Source of the DNA: Streptomyces sp. CNQ085
GTDB taxonomy: Bacteria; Actinomycetota; Actinomycetes; Streptomycetales; Streptomycetaceae
DNA length: 64,000 nucleotides
Assembly (NCBI RefSeq): GCF_022614595.1
Contig: NZ_JAJFAU010000008.1
Coordinates: forward strand, 1 to 64,000
Reading direction: 5' to 3'
The notes under the pieces are model-generated. The model was given only the letters and a program-made list of their open reading frames with translations, did not search any database and was not told the origin of the DNA. Position numbers and translations under genes: made by a program. How positions within the stretch are numbered: the stretch's first letter is position 1; each line of letters starts with the position of its first letter. Below are positions 34,999-43,131 of this stretch, in pieces.

Positions 34999-36085
34999 GG
35001 CCTACCTCTCTGGGTTTCTCGGGGGGTCGTACGGCGAATGAGGCCGCTGACGGCCGGCTCCAGCCTGACTCGGCCCGCTGGGGTCCCGGTGGAGTCCGGC
35101 TGAAGCGCGGCGCGGGCGCGGCCGGGCCGCTGCCGCGGGCACGGTGGTGCGGGTGGGAGGCCGCCTCGTCCACGGTGAGCACCGGGGTGGCGCACGCCTC
35201 GGTGCCGGCCAGGCGTGCCGCCCAGGTGTCGCGGTCGTACCGGGCGAATCGCTCCTCGAACACCCGGTGCAGGAACGGCCAGTTGGCGGTGTCGTCCCGG
35301 TCCGGGAGCGCGGCGGCGTCGAGGCCGAGCCCGTCCAGCAGGGCGGCGTAGAAGCGCTCCTCCAGCGCGCCGACGGCCATGTGCCGGCCGTCGGCGCACT
35401 CGTAGCAGCGGTAGAAGGGGGCGCCGCCGTCGAGCAGGTTCGTCCCGCGCTCATGGCGCCACTGGCCGCTGCCGGCCATGCCCACCAGCATGCCGAGCAT
35501 CGCGCCGACACCGTCCACGATCGAGGCGTCGACGGTCTGCCCGAGACCGGAGGCCTCGCGTTCGCGCAGCGCCGCCAGCACTCCGACGACCAGCAGCATC
35601 CCGCCGCCGCCGAAGTCCCCCAGCAGGTTCACCGGGGGCACGGGCGGCCCGCCGGCCCGCCCGATCGCGTGCAGGGCCCCGGTCAGGGCCAGGTAGTTGA
35701 TGTCGTGGCCGGGCTCCCGCGCGAGCGGCCCCTCCTGGCCCCAGCCGGTCATCCGCGCGTACACCAGGGCGGGGTTGCGCGCACGGCAGTGCGCGGGACC
35801 GATCCCCAGCCGTTCGGCGACCCCGGGCCGGAAGCCCTCGACGAGCACGTCGGCCGTCTCCACCAGTGACAGCAGCTCCGCCACGCCCCGCGGGTCCTTC
35901 AGGTCCAGCGCGAGCGACCGCCGCCCGCGGTCCAGCACCGCGTGCCAGTCCGGGAACGAGCGGCGGCCGTCGGCCCGGTCGACGCGTACGACGTCCGCGC
36001 CGAGGTCGGCGAGCATCATGCAGGCGAAGGGCGCGGGCCCGATCGCGGCGAGCTCGACGACCCTCAGCCCCTCCAGAGGCCCCAT
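34874..36085 (-). CDS. Alpha-methylacyl-CoA racemase / CoA-transferase family III, aberrant C-terminus
   Basis: 403-aa class III CoA-transferase-fold protein. It keeps the AMACR-type catalytic pair: His in EPGHDINYLALTGAL (about residue 125) and Asp in NLLGDFGGGGMLL (about residue 155). AMACRs epimerise the alpha carbon of 2-methylacyl-CoAs. Homology is good to about residue 320 (HPHHRARG, then APRFSRTP). Beyond that the frame runs through the MFS promoter and 125 bp into the MFS gene in another frame, giving an Arg/Gly/His-rich tail instead of the usual closing helix. A small deletion or frameshift near 35130 is likely. It starts 7 bp after the P450 stop. Confidence 0.8.
   Translation of the reverse strand: MGPLEGLRVVELAAIGPAPFACMMLADLGADVVRVDRADGRRSFPDWHAVLDRGRRSLALDLKDPRGVAELLSLVETADVLVEGFRPGVAERLGIGPAHCRARNPALVYARMTGWGQEGPLAREPGHDINYLALTGALHAIGRAGGPPVPPVNLLGDFGGGGMLLVVGVLAALREREASGLGQTVDASIVDGVGAMLGMLVGMAGSGQWRHERGTNLLDGGAPFYRCYECADGRHMAVGALEERFYAALLDGLGLDAAALPDRDDTANWPFLHRVFEERFARYDRDTWAARLAGTEACATPVLTVDEAASHPHHRARGSGPAAPAPRFSRTPPGPQRAESGWSRPSAASFAVRPPEKPREVGHDDFVGAHSVSGDGGGQGEGADGGRHAGRRVGGHLGRRPHR
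35073..35104 (-). promoter_or_regulatory. SARP-dependent promoter of the MFS exporter, inside the racemase gene
   Basis: Minus strand: TTCAGCC (35098-35104), N4, TCCACCG (35087-35093), then a poor -10 (GCGGGC). It lies in the abnormal 3' part of the racemase reading frame. Confidence 0.6.
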
Positions 36086-36092
36086 CGCCGGC

Positions 36093-37316
36093 TCACTGGT
36101 CCCAGGCGACCGGGAGTCCCCACAGACCGTAGATGATCGCGCGCTCCTTGGAGCGGATCTCCTGGAAGGGCTTGGCCAGCCGCAGGGTCGGGATGCGTTC
36201 GAAGAGCCTGCCCCACACCAGCTGGAGCTCCAGCCGGGCCAGGTCGGCGCCGATGCAGTGGTGCAGACCGTGGCCGAAGCCGAAGTGGCGGCGGTTGCCG
36301 CGGGCGAGGTTCAGCTCGTCGGGGTTCTCGAACACCTCGGCGTCGCGGTTGGCCGTCAGGCCGAGGCAGAGGATGCCGTCGCCCTTGCGGATGGTGGCGC
36401 CGGCCAGCTCGATGTCGTCGGTGGCCACGCGCGGCACGGCCGCGTCGCCGATGGTCAGGTAGCGGACCAGTTCCTCGACCGCGGGGACGATCAGCTCGGG
36501 GTCGGCCTTCAGATGCTCCAGCTGCTCGGGGTGCTCCAGCAGGCAGGCGGTGCCGAGCGAGATCATGCTGGCGGTGGTCTCGTGTCCGCCGTTCATCAGC
36601 AGCCGGCACAGGTTGACCAGGTCGCGTGCCTCGTACTCCTCGCCCGACTCGCGGTACTCGGCGATCGCCCGGCTGAGCAGGTCGTCGCCGGGCTCCTTCT
36701 CCTTCTTGGCCACCAGGTCGAACAGGTAGTTGTTGACGTCCACCAGGGCGGCCTGGCGCTCGGCCATGGTAGCGGTGCCGCCCAGCAGAGTGGTGCCGTT
36801 GACCTGGAAGAACTCGTGGTCCTCGTAGGGGATGCCGAGCAGCAGGCAGATCACCGTCATCGGCACCGGCAGGGAGAGGGCGTGGTGCATGTCCACGCCG
36901 GGCCCCTGCTCGATCATCGAGTCGATCGCCTCTTCGACGATCTTCTCGATCTGCGGGCGCAGCATCTGCACACGCCGGTTGGTGAAGGTGACGGCGGCCT
37001 TGCGGCGGACCTTGGTGTGCTCGGGCGGGTCGTAACCGATGAAGGAGGTCTCGGTGCGGAACTCCGGCGGGGCGTCGAAGTAGAAGGGGAAGTTCGCCTC
37101 CTTGCGCGAGGCGCTGGTACGCGGGTCGGTCAGCAGCCGGCGCATGTTCTCGTGCCCGGTGACCGCCCAGACCTTCAGTCCGGTCGGGAGCGGGACCTGC
37201 TTCACGGGCTCGTCGGCGAACCGCGCGTACTGCTCGGGCTGGGAGAACGGACACTTCCGCTCGTAGGGGAAGGTCTCCTCCACTGCTGCGCCGGTCTGTT
37301 CGGCTTGTGTGCTCAT
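36093..37316 (-). CDS. Cytochrome P450
   Basis: 407-aa soluble bacterial P450. I-helix oxygen-activating motif LMNGGHETTAS, K-helix ExxR in EELVRYLT, and heme loop FGFGHGLHHCIGADLARLEL. The N-terminus KCPFSQPEQYARFADEP is typical of antibiotic-pathway enzymes. Likely redox partners are the ferredoxin and reductase at 46426 and 46749. The divergent gap to the epoxide hydrolase has a SARP-type promoter in each direction. Reaction is not predictable, but epoxidation or hydroxylation fits the cluster. Confidence 0.96.
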   Translation of the reverse strand: MSTQAEQTGAAVEETFPYERKCPFSQPEQYARFADEPVKQVPLPTGLKVWAVTGHENMRRLLTDPRTSASRKEANFPFYFDAPPEFRTETSFIGYDPPEHTKVRRKAAVTFTNRRVQMLRPQIEKIVEEAIDSMIEQGPGVDMHHALSLPVPMTVICLLLGIPYEDHEFFQVNGTTLLGGTATMAERQAALVDVNNYLFDLVAKKEKEPGDDLLSRAIAEYRESGEEYEARDLVNLCRLLMNGGHETTASMISLGTACLLEHPEQLEHLKADPELIVPAVEELVRYLTIGDAAVPRVATDDIELAGATIRKGDGILCLGLTANRDAEVFENPDELNLARGNRRHFGFGHGLHHCIGADLARLELQLVWGRLFERIPTLRLAKPFQEIRSKERAIIYGLWGLPVAWDQ

Positions 37317-37346
37317 CGCTGGTCCCTCCTCGTCAGGACGGCTGCG

Positions 37347-37378
37347 ACGCTGACACCCGCCTCTGGAGACCGGCATGA
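37347..37378 (-). promoter_or_regulatory. SARP-dependent promoter of the P450/racemase operon
   Basis: Minus strand: TCATGCC (37372-37378), N4, TCCAGAG (37361-37367), 8 bp, CAGCGT (37347-37352). Confidence 0.75.
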
Positions 37379-37417
37379 ACAGGGCTCGAACCGTCGTTCC
37401 TCCACCCCGGGCACTGT

Positions 37418-37449
37418 TCGACCCGGTCTCTAGGCCGCGTCCGTAGCGT
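37418..37449 (+). promoter_or_regulatory. SARP-dependent promoter of the epoxide hydrolase operon
   Basis: Plus strand: TCGACCC (37418-37424), N4, TCTAGGC (37429-37435), 8 bp, TAGCGT (37444-37449). The same TAGCGT hexamer recurs at the VOC gene promoter. Confidence 0.85.
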
Positions 37450-37505
37450 GCGGCCCGTCCGGTGGAGCAGCACGTCCCAGCCCAGCCAGTCCTGGAGGAA
37501 CGCCG

Positions 37506-38627
37506 ATGAGCACGGCAGTGACGCCCTTCCGCGTAGCGGTCCCCGAGGCGGATCTCACCGATCTGAGGGAGCGGCTGGCCAGGACCCGCTGGCCCGAGGC
37601 CGAGACCGTCGGCGACTGGTCCCAGGGAGTCCCCCGGGAGTACCTGGAGGAACTGGCCGGCCACTGGCGTGACGGCTACGACTGGCGCGCGACCGAGGCA
37701 CGGCTGAACGCGCTGCCGCAGTTCCGCACGGAGATCGACGGCCTGGGCGTCCACTTCCTCCACGTCCGCTCCCCGCACCCGGACGCCATGCCGCTGCTGC
37801 TCAGCCACGGCTGGCCCGGCTCGGTCGTGGAGTTCCTGGACGTCGTCGGCGCGCTGACCGATCCCGTGGACCCGGCCGACGCGTTCCACGTGGTCTGCCC
37901 CTCCCTGCCGGGCTTCGCCTTCAGCGACAAGCCGGCCGAGGCCGGGTGGACCATCGAGCGCACCGCGGCCGCCTGGGACGAGCTGATGTCCCGGCTGGGC
38001 TACGGCCGCTACGCCGCGCACGGCACCGACTGGGGCTCGTTCCTCACCGCGATCCTCGGGGAGACGCGCCCGGAGCGTCTGGCGGGCATCCACGTCGCCA
38101 TGCCCTTCGCGCGTCCGCCGCGGGAGCAGGCGGAGCTGGACGAGCGGGACCTGGCCGGGCTGGCCGCGCTGAAGGAGTTCCAGCAGAGCGAGGGCGCGTA
38201 CTCGGCGCTCCAGGCCACCCGGCCCCAGACGCTGGGCTACGGCCTGACCGACTCCCCGGCCGGGCAGCTGGCGTGGATGGTGGAGAAGTACTGGGCCTGG
38301 AGCGACCACGACGGAGACCTGGAGAAGGTGATCCCCCGGGACCGGCTCCTGGACTCGGTGTCGGTCGCCTGGTTCACCGCCACCGCCGCCTCCTCGGCCC
38401 GCGTCTACTGGGAAAGTCACAACAAGATGGCGCTGGGGCCGGTGAGTGTGCCGACCGCCTGCTCGCTGTTCCCCAGGGACGGCCGGATGCCACGTGCCTG
38501 GTGCGAGGGGCGCTTCACCGACCTGCGCCGCTGGACCGACCACGACCGCGGCGGTCACTTCCCCGCCCTGGAGCAGCCGGAGCTGCTCGTCGACGAACTG
38601 CGCTCCTTCTTCCGCCCGCTGCGCTGA
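37506..38627 (+). CDS. Epoxide hydrolase (EHN-type alpha/beta hydrolase)
   Basis: 373-aa enzyme with the epoxide hydrolase N-terminal domain (FRVAVPEADLTDLRERLART, DYL-like region). The alpha/beta-hydrolase core has oxyanion motif SHGWPGS, nucleophile Asp in AHGTDWGS and catalytic His in RGGHFPALEQPE. It opens an epoxide to a diol or assists ring closure on the polyketide. First gene of a plus-strand operon: epoxide hydrolase, P450, MDR reductase, DNA glycosylase. In hedamycin- or trioxacarcin-like pathways epoxides are the DNA-alkylating groups, so it could tailor or detoxify. Length is normal. Confidence 0.94.
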   Translation: MSTAVTPFRVAVPEADLTDLRERLARTRWPEAETVGDWSQGVPREYLEELAGHWRDGYDWRATEARLNALPQFRTEIDGLGVHFLHVRSPHPDAMPLLLSHGWPGSVVEFLDVVGALTDPVDPADAFHVVCPSLPGFAFSDKPAEAGWTIERTAAAWDELMSRLGYGRYAAHGTDWGSFLTAILGETRPERLAGIHVAMPFARPPREQAELDERDLAGLAALKEFQQSEGAYSALQATRPQTLGYGLTDSPAGQLAWMVEKYWAWSDHDGDLEKVIPRDRLLDSVSVAWFTATAASSARVYWESHNKMALGPVSVPTACSLFPRDGRMPRAWCEGRFTDLRRWTDHDRGGHFPALEQPELLVDELRSFFRPLR

Positions 38628-38700
38628 CCCCGCAGCCCCAGACCGCACCCCGCGCACCCCGCGCACCGCGCCGCGAGCCGAGACCGCGAAAGGCGACGCC

Positions 38701-39975
38701 GTGACCGTCCACCAGGCCCCTCCCGGCACCTCCTCCGAGGCCGCACACGCCCCGGAGCCCCTGCCCCCCTTCCCTTTCCCGGGGTCGAGCTACCGGGGCC
38801 CGGCCCCCGCGTACGCGCGGCTGCGCGCCGAGCGGCCCGTCGTACGGGTGGAGACGGCCGGCGGCGGCCACGCGTGGCTGGTGACCCGGCACGCGGACGT
38901 ACGGGCCGTGCTGGAGGACCCCCGGTTCAGCCGGGCCGCGATGTACGCGCCCGGCGCCCCGCGCTTCAGCGGTCTGTTCCAGGCCCCGCCGGGCATGATC
39001 GTCTCCCTCGACCCGCCCGACCACACCCGGCTGCGCGCCCTGGCCTCCCAGGCGTTCTCGCCCGAGCGGATCGAGGGCATGCGGCCGCGGGTGCGCGAGC
39101 TGGCCGGCGGACTGCTGCGGGACCTGGAACCGGAGGCGGAACGGGGCGGGGCGGTGGACCTGGTGGCGCGGTTCGCCGCCCCGCTGGCGATGGCCGTCAT
39201 CTGCGAGCTGCTGGGTGTGCCCGGGGAGGACCGCGGGCGGTTCCACACCTGGGTTCGGCGGTTCGCCGACCTCTCCGCCCCCGAGGAGCAGGCGGTGGAG
39301 GCCCGCGAGAGCCTGGGCGCCTACATCGCCTCCCTGGTGGCCGCCAAGCGCGCCGCCCCCGCCGACGACGTCCTGTCGGCCCTCGCCACCGCCCGGCTCG
39401 GGGAGGACCGGCTGAGCCAGGAGGAACTGATCGGCCTCGGGTACACCCTGCTGGGCGCCGGATTCGACTCCTCGGCCGGGCAGATCGCCAACTTCACGCT
39501 CACCCTGCTGGCCCACCACCCGGAGCTGTGGCGCCGGCTGGGCGGACACCCCGCGGAGGTGCCGGCGGCCGTCGAGGAGCTGCTGCGCACCGTCAACCTC
39601 AACGCGGACGACACCTCCGGCCTGCCCAGGCTCGCCACCGGGGACGTGGCCGTCGGCGGGACGCTCATCCCCGCGGGCGACGCGGTGTTCGTCTCCTTCG
39701 CCTCCGCCAACCGCGACGAGGCGGTCTTCGCCGACCCCGGACACCTGACCCCCTCCCGTACGGACAACCCGCACCTGGCGTTCGGGCACGGCATCCACCG
39801 CTGCCTGGGCGCTCCCCTGGCCCGCCTCGAACTCTCCGTGGCGCTGGAGGAGCTGACCCGCCGCTTCCCCGGGGCGCGGCTCGCCGTGCCCGCCGCCGAG
39901 GTCCCCTGGCGGACCGGCGATGTCAACCACAACCCGCTCACCCTCCCTGTGGAACTGCGAAGGAGCACCTCATGA
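38701..39975 (+). CDS. Cytochrome P450 with Ser in place of the I-helix Thr
   Basis: 424-aa P450. Heme loop FGHGIHRCLGAPLARLEL and ExxR in EELLRTVN are intact. The I-helix reads LGAGFDSSAGQ, so the conserved Thr that helps protonate the oxygen is Ser, a change seen in some P450s with unusual chemistry. N-terminal PFPGSSYRGPAPAYARLR is nearly shared with the P450 at 49684, showing that these two are paralogues. GTG at 38701 is taken as start. It ends in an ATGA overlap with the MDR gene. Confidence 0.95.
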   Translation: MTVHQAPPGTSSEAAHAPEPLPPFPFPGSSYRGPAPAYARLRAERPVVRVETAGGGHAWLVTRHADVRAVLEDPRFSRAAMYAPGAPRFSGLFQAPPGMIVSLDPPDHTRLRALASQAFSPERIEGMRPRVRELAGGLLRDLEPEAERGGAVDLVARFAAPLAMAVICELLGVPGEDRGRFHTWVRRFADLSAPEEQAVEARESLGAYIASLVAAKRAAPADDVLSALATARLGEDRLSQEELIGLGYTLLGAGFDSSAGQIANFTLTLLAHHPELWRRLGGHPAEVPAAVEELLRTVNLNADDTSGLPRLATGDVAVGGTLIPAGDAVFVSFASANRDEAVFADPGHLTPSRTDNPHLAFGHGIHRCLGAPLARLELSVALEELTRRFPGARLAVPAAEVPWRTGDVNHNPLTLPVELRRSTS

Positions 39976-41009
39976 GCAACGCCGTCCTGCCCGATGTCCT
40001 GCCCGCAACCAGCCTCGAGGTACGGCTGGCCGCCTACCCGGATCCCGAGGGCGAGGTCACCCTCGATCACTTCGCCCTGGGCGAGAGCCAACTGTCCGAG
40101 CCCGGCGAGGGCCAGGTCGTCGTCCGCAACGACTGGATGACCCTGGGCTCGGTCGCCCGCGACCAGATGAACCCGGCCACGAAGCTGCCGATCCCGGTCT
40201 TCCAGCCGGGTGTGGCGATGTGGGGCCGGACCGTCGGCACGGTCGTGCGGTCGGCCAGCCCCGACCTGGCCGTCGGCGACCTCGTCGAGCACTTCTCCGG
40301 CTGGCGGCAGTACGCGACCGGCTCCGCGCGGGAGTTCTTCCGCCGCGACCGCGGTCTGCTGCCCGGTCCGGAGTACTTCCTCTCCCAGGGCCCCACCGCC
40401 TGGCACGGGATGGTCGACACCGTCGGCGTCGGCGAGGGCGAGACGGTCTTCGTCTCCGGCGCCACCAACGGCGTCGGCGCGCTGGCCGGGCAGATCGCGA
40501 AGCTGCGTGGCGCGAAACGCGTCATCGGCAGCACCGGCTCCCGGGAGAAGATCGACTTCCTGGTGAAGGAGATCGGCTTCGACGCCGCCTTCGACTACCA
40601 CGACGGCCCGGTGGCCGAGCAGCTCGCCGAACTGGCGCCCGACGGGCTGGACGTGGTCTTCGACAACGTGGGCGGCGAGCAGTTCGAGGCGGCCGTCCGG
40701 CTCGCCAACCGCGGTGCCCGGTTCGCCCTGTGCGGCGCGCTCGGCGGCCAGCACGGCGGGGACGGCGGCAGCCCGCGCCTGCCGCTGATGACCGCGATCA
40801 GCCGGGACCTGTCGTTCCGCGGCTTCGCCACCCTCCACACCCCCGACCAGATCGACGGCTGGAACGAGCGGTTCGGCACGTGGCTGAGGGAGGGCCGCAT
40901 CATCTTCCCGCACACGGTCGTCGACGGCGGGGTGGAGGCGCTGCCGCAGGCGTTCGTGGACCTGCTCGGGCGCCGGTACAGCGGTACGGTTCTGGTCAAG
41001 CTGTCCTGA
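39972..41009 (+). CDS. MDR-family NAD(P)H-dependent oxidoreductase (PTGR/LTB4DH-like)
   Basis: 345-aa medium-chain reductase without the structural zinc site. Rossmann motif VSGATNGVGALAGQIAKLRG, the family-specific DVVFDNVGGEQFEAA and FALCGALG are clear. Relatives reduce alpha,beta-unsaturated ketones with NADPH. It starts within the P450 stop (ATGA), so the two are made together and may act on the same intermediate. Confidence 0.93.
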   Translation: MSNAVLPDVLPATSLEVRLAAYPDPEGEVTLDHFALGESQLSEPGEGQVVVRNDWMTLGSVARDQMNPATKLPIPVFQPGVAMWGRTVGTVVRSASPDLAVGDLVEHFSGWRQYATGSAREFFRRDRGLLPGPEYFLSQGPTAWHGMVDTVGVGEGETVFVSGATNGVGALAGQIAKLRGAKRVIGSTGSREKIDFLVKEIGFDAAFDYHDGPVAEQLAELAPDGLDVVFDNVGGEQFEAAVRLANRGARFALCGALGGQHGGDGGSPRLPLMTAISRDLSFRGFATLHTPDQIDGWNERFGTWLREGRIIFPHTVVDGGVEALPQAFVDLLGRRYSGTVLVKLS

Positions 41010-41038
41010 ACCCTCCGCCCGCCGTCCCCGGGCCCCCA

Positions 41039-41084
41039 CCGCCGCGCGTTCGCCGTACCGCCGCGCGTTCGCCGTACCGCCGCG
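41039..41084. repeat. 19-bp tandem duplication before the glycosylase gene
   Basis: ccgccgcgcgttcgccgta occurs twice in tandem (41039-41057, 41058-41076), followed by a partial third copy, in the gap between the MDR and glycosylase genes. Confidence 0.85.
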
Positions 41085-41123
41085 GCCGCAACACCGAAGC
41101 CGTAACACCGGAGAGGACCTCCT

Positions 41124-42236
41124 ATGACGACCGGAACGCCGACCGTACTGGACCGGCGGACGCTCAACCGGGCGCTGCTGGCACGGCAGTCGCTGCTGGA
41201 GCGCACCACCGCGTCCGTGTCCGACGTCCTGGAACACCTGGTCGGCATGCAGGCCCAGGCCCCCAACCCTCCCTACCTGGGCCTGTGGACCCGCATCGCC
41301 GGCTTCCGCCTCGACGACCTGGCCGAGCTGGTGAGACAGCGTCAGGCGGTACGCCTGGTACTGATGCGCGGCACCATCCACCTGGTCACCGCACGCGATT
41401 GTCTGGCCCTGCGCCCGGTGCTGCACACCGCCCTGGCACGCGGCCTGATAAGCGCCTTCGGCCGCCGGCTGAACGGGCTGGACCTCGCCGAGGTCGCCGC
41501 CGAGGGCCGCCGCCTGGTCGAGGCCGAGCCCCTGACCCTGGGCGAGCTGGGCAAGCGGCTCGCCGAGCGGTGGCCGGACCGGGACGCCTTCGCCCTGGCC
41601 AACACCGTACGCGCCCTGGAGCCGCTGGTGCAGGTGCCGCCGCGCGGCCTGTGGGGCGAGAGCGGGCAGGCCGCGCACACCACCGCCGAGACGTGGCTGG
41701 GCGGGCCGCTGTCCGCCGACGACTGCGCGCGGGAGGTGGTGCGGCGGTACCTGGCGGCGTTCGGCCCGGCCACGGTCGCGGACATGCAGACCTGGTCCGG
41801 CATGACCCGGCTCGCCGCCGTCTTCAAGGACCTCCGTCCCGAACTGGCCGTCCTCCACGACGAGGAGGGCCGGGAGCTCTTCGACCTCCCGGACGCCCCG
41901 CGCCCCGGCCCCGGCGCCCCGGCGCCTGTGCGCCTGCTGCCGGAGTTCGACAACATCCTGCTCTCCCACGCCGACCGCACCCGGATCCTCACCGACGAGC
42001 AGCGCAGGCTGATCATCACCCGCAACGGCCTGGTGAAGTCCACCTTCCTGGTCGACGGCTTCGTGGCCGGGACCTGGCGGATCGACCGGAAGAAGAAGAC
42101 GGCCACGCTGGTCCTCGAACCCTTCGCCCCCGTGAAGGCCGCGGACCGGAAGGCGCTCGCCGAGGAGGCCGAGAGCCTGCTCGCCACAGCCGCCGCCGAC
42201 GCCGACACCCGCGACATCCGCTTCGAGACCCCCTGA
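41124..42236 (+). CDS. AlkZ-type DNA glycosylase (HTH_42 / winged-helix family), likely self-resistance
   Basis: 370-aa protein of the HTH_42 superfamily that includes AlkZ of the azinomycin pathway and glycosylases reported for hedamycin and trioxacarcin-type producers. The catalytic QxQ motif of AlkZ is present as LVGMQAQAP (Gln43, Gln45). Other family segments are VRLVLMRGTIHLVTA, WLGGPLSADDCAREVVRRYLA, LLPEFDNILLSHADR and the C-terminal wing FVAGTWRIDRKKKTA. Such enzymes excise bulky N7-alkylguanine adducts or unhook cross-links. Its place in the SARP-driven tailoring operon argues that the product alkylates DNA. ATG at 41124 follows GGAGAGGA. Confidence 0.88.
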   Translation: MTTGTPTVLDRRTLNRALLARQSLLERTTASVSDVLEHLVGMQAQAPNPPYLGLWTRIAGFRLDDLAELVRQRQAVRLVLMRGTIHLVTARDCLALRPVLHTALARGLISAFGRRLNGLDLAEVAAEGRRLVEAEPLTLGELGKRLAERWPDRDAFALANTVRALEPLVQVPPRGLWGESGQAAHTTAETWLGGPLSADDCAREVVRRYLAAFGPATVADMQTWSGMTRLAAVFKDLRPELAVLHDEEGRELFDLPDAPRPGPGAPAPVRLLPEFDNILLSHADRTRILTDEQRRLIITRNGLVKSTFLVDGFVAGTWRIDRKKKTATLVLEPFAPVKAADRKALAEEAESLLATAAADADTRDIRFETP

Positions 42237-42276
42237 CCGGTCACCGGCCGTCCGCTCCCGCGCCCTCCGGCCGGGC

Positions 42277-42308
42277 TCGACCGGCGGTGCAGCGGCCCGG
42301 GCTGTACT
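42277..42308 (+). promoter_or_regulatory. SARP-dependent promoter of the SDR gene
   Basis: Plus strand: TCGACCG (42277-42283), N4, TGCAGCG (42288-42294), 8 bp, TGTACT (42303-42308). Confidence 0.75.
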
Positions 42309-42372
42309 GGCCGCCGACCGCGCCCGGCCCACCCGGCCGGCCGTCCCATCCGGCCCAGACAGGGGAGCACGC

Positions 42373-43131
42373 ATGTCGGACAAGCCCTTCGCCGATCAGA
42401 CCGTCGTCGTCACCGGAGGCGGGACCGGCATCGGCCGTTCCGCCGCCCTCGCCTTCGCCGACCTCGGCGCGAGACACGTGGTGGTCACCGGCCGCCGTGC
42501 CGAGCGCCTGGCGGAGGTCTCGGCGCTGCACCCCGCCGTCGTCGCGGTGACCGCCGACGTCGGCGAGGAGGAGGGGGCCGAGGCCGTCGCCGCCGCCGTC
42601 GCCGGACTCGGCGGCACGGTGGACGTCCTGGTGCACAACGCGGGCGTCTTCCGCTTCAGCCCGCTGGAGGCCCTGGACCCGGCCACCGTCCGCGAGGTCA
42701 TGGAGATCAACCTGGTCGGCCCGCTGCTGCTCACCGGGAAGCTGCTGCCGATGCTGCGCTCCCCCGGCGGCGGCATCGTGCTGGTCTCCAGCCGCGCGGG
42801 CCACAACGCCTCCCCGGGCTCCTCGGTCTACGCCGCGAGCAAGGCCGGCGTCCACAGCCTCACCCGAAGCTGGGCGGCCGAACTGGCGCCGAAGGGCATC
42901 CGCGTCAACGCGGTCGCCCCGGGCTTCGTCCGCACCGAGGCGTACGCGGCCAACGGGCTGGCCCCGGAGGAGGTGGAGGGGCTGTTCGAGGGAGTGAGGC
43001 ACCAGGTGCCACTGGGCCGCGTCGGCGAGACCGACGACGTCACGCCCTGGATCACCCGCCTCGCCGAGCCCTCCAGTTCCCTGGTGACGGGCCAGATCCT
43101 CACCCTCGACGGCGGCATGGACGTCGCCTGA
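42373..43131 (+). CDS. Short-chain dehydrogenase/reductase
   Basis: 252-aa classical SDR using NAD(P)H. Cofactor motif TGGGTGIG, NNAG-equivalent HNAG, catalytic Ser in VLVSSRAGH, YxxxK as YAASKAG, and C-terminal TGQILTLDGGMDVA. It is not of the ActIII C-9 ketoreductase subtype, so it likely reduces or oxidises a tailoring intermediate. It has its own SARP-type promoter after the glycosylase gene and ends before a strong hairpin. Confidence 0.94.
   Translation: MSDKPFADQTVVVTGGGTGIGRSAALAFADLGARHVVVTGRRAERLAEVSALHPAVVAVTADVGEEEGAEAVAAAVAGLGGTVDVLVHNAGVFRFSPLEALDPATVREVMEINLVGPLLLTGKLLPMLRSPGGGIVLVSSRAGHNASPGSSVYAASKAGVHSLTRSWAAELAPKGIRVNAVAPGFVRTEAYAANGLAPEEVEGLFEGVRHQVPLGRVGETDDVTPWITRLAEPSSSLVTGQILTLDGGMDVA

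Noticed and set aside
42241..43000. Reading the SDR region as coding on the minus strand
   Set aside because: The plus-strand SDR has intact TGGGTGIG, YAASK and DGG motifs. The minus-strand reading is only the overrun of the hydrolase frame.
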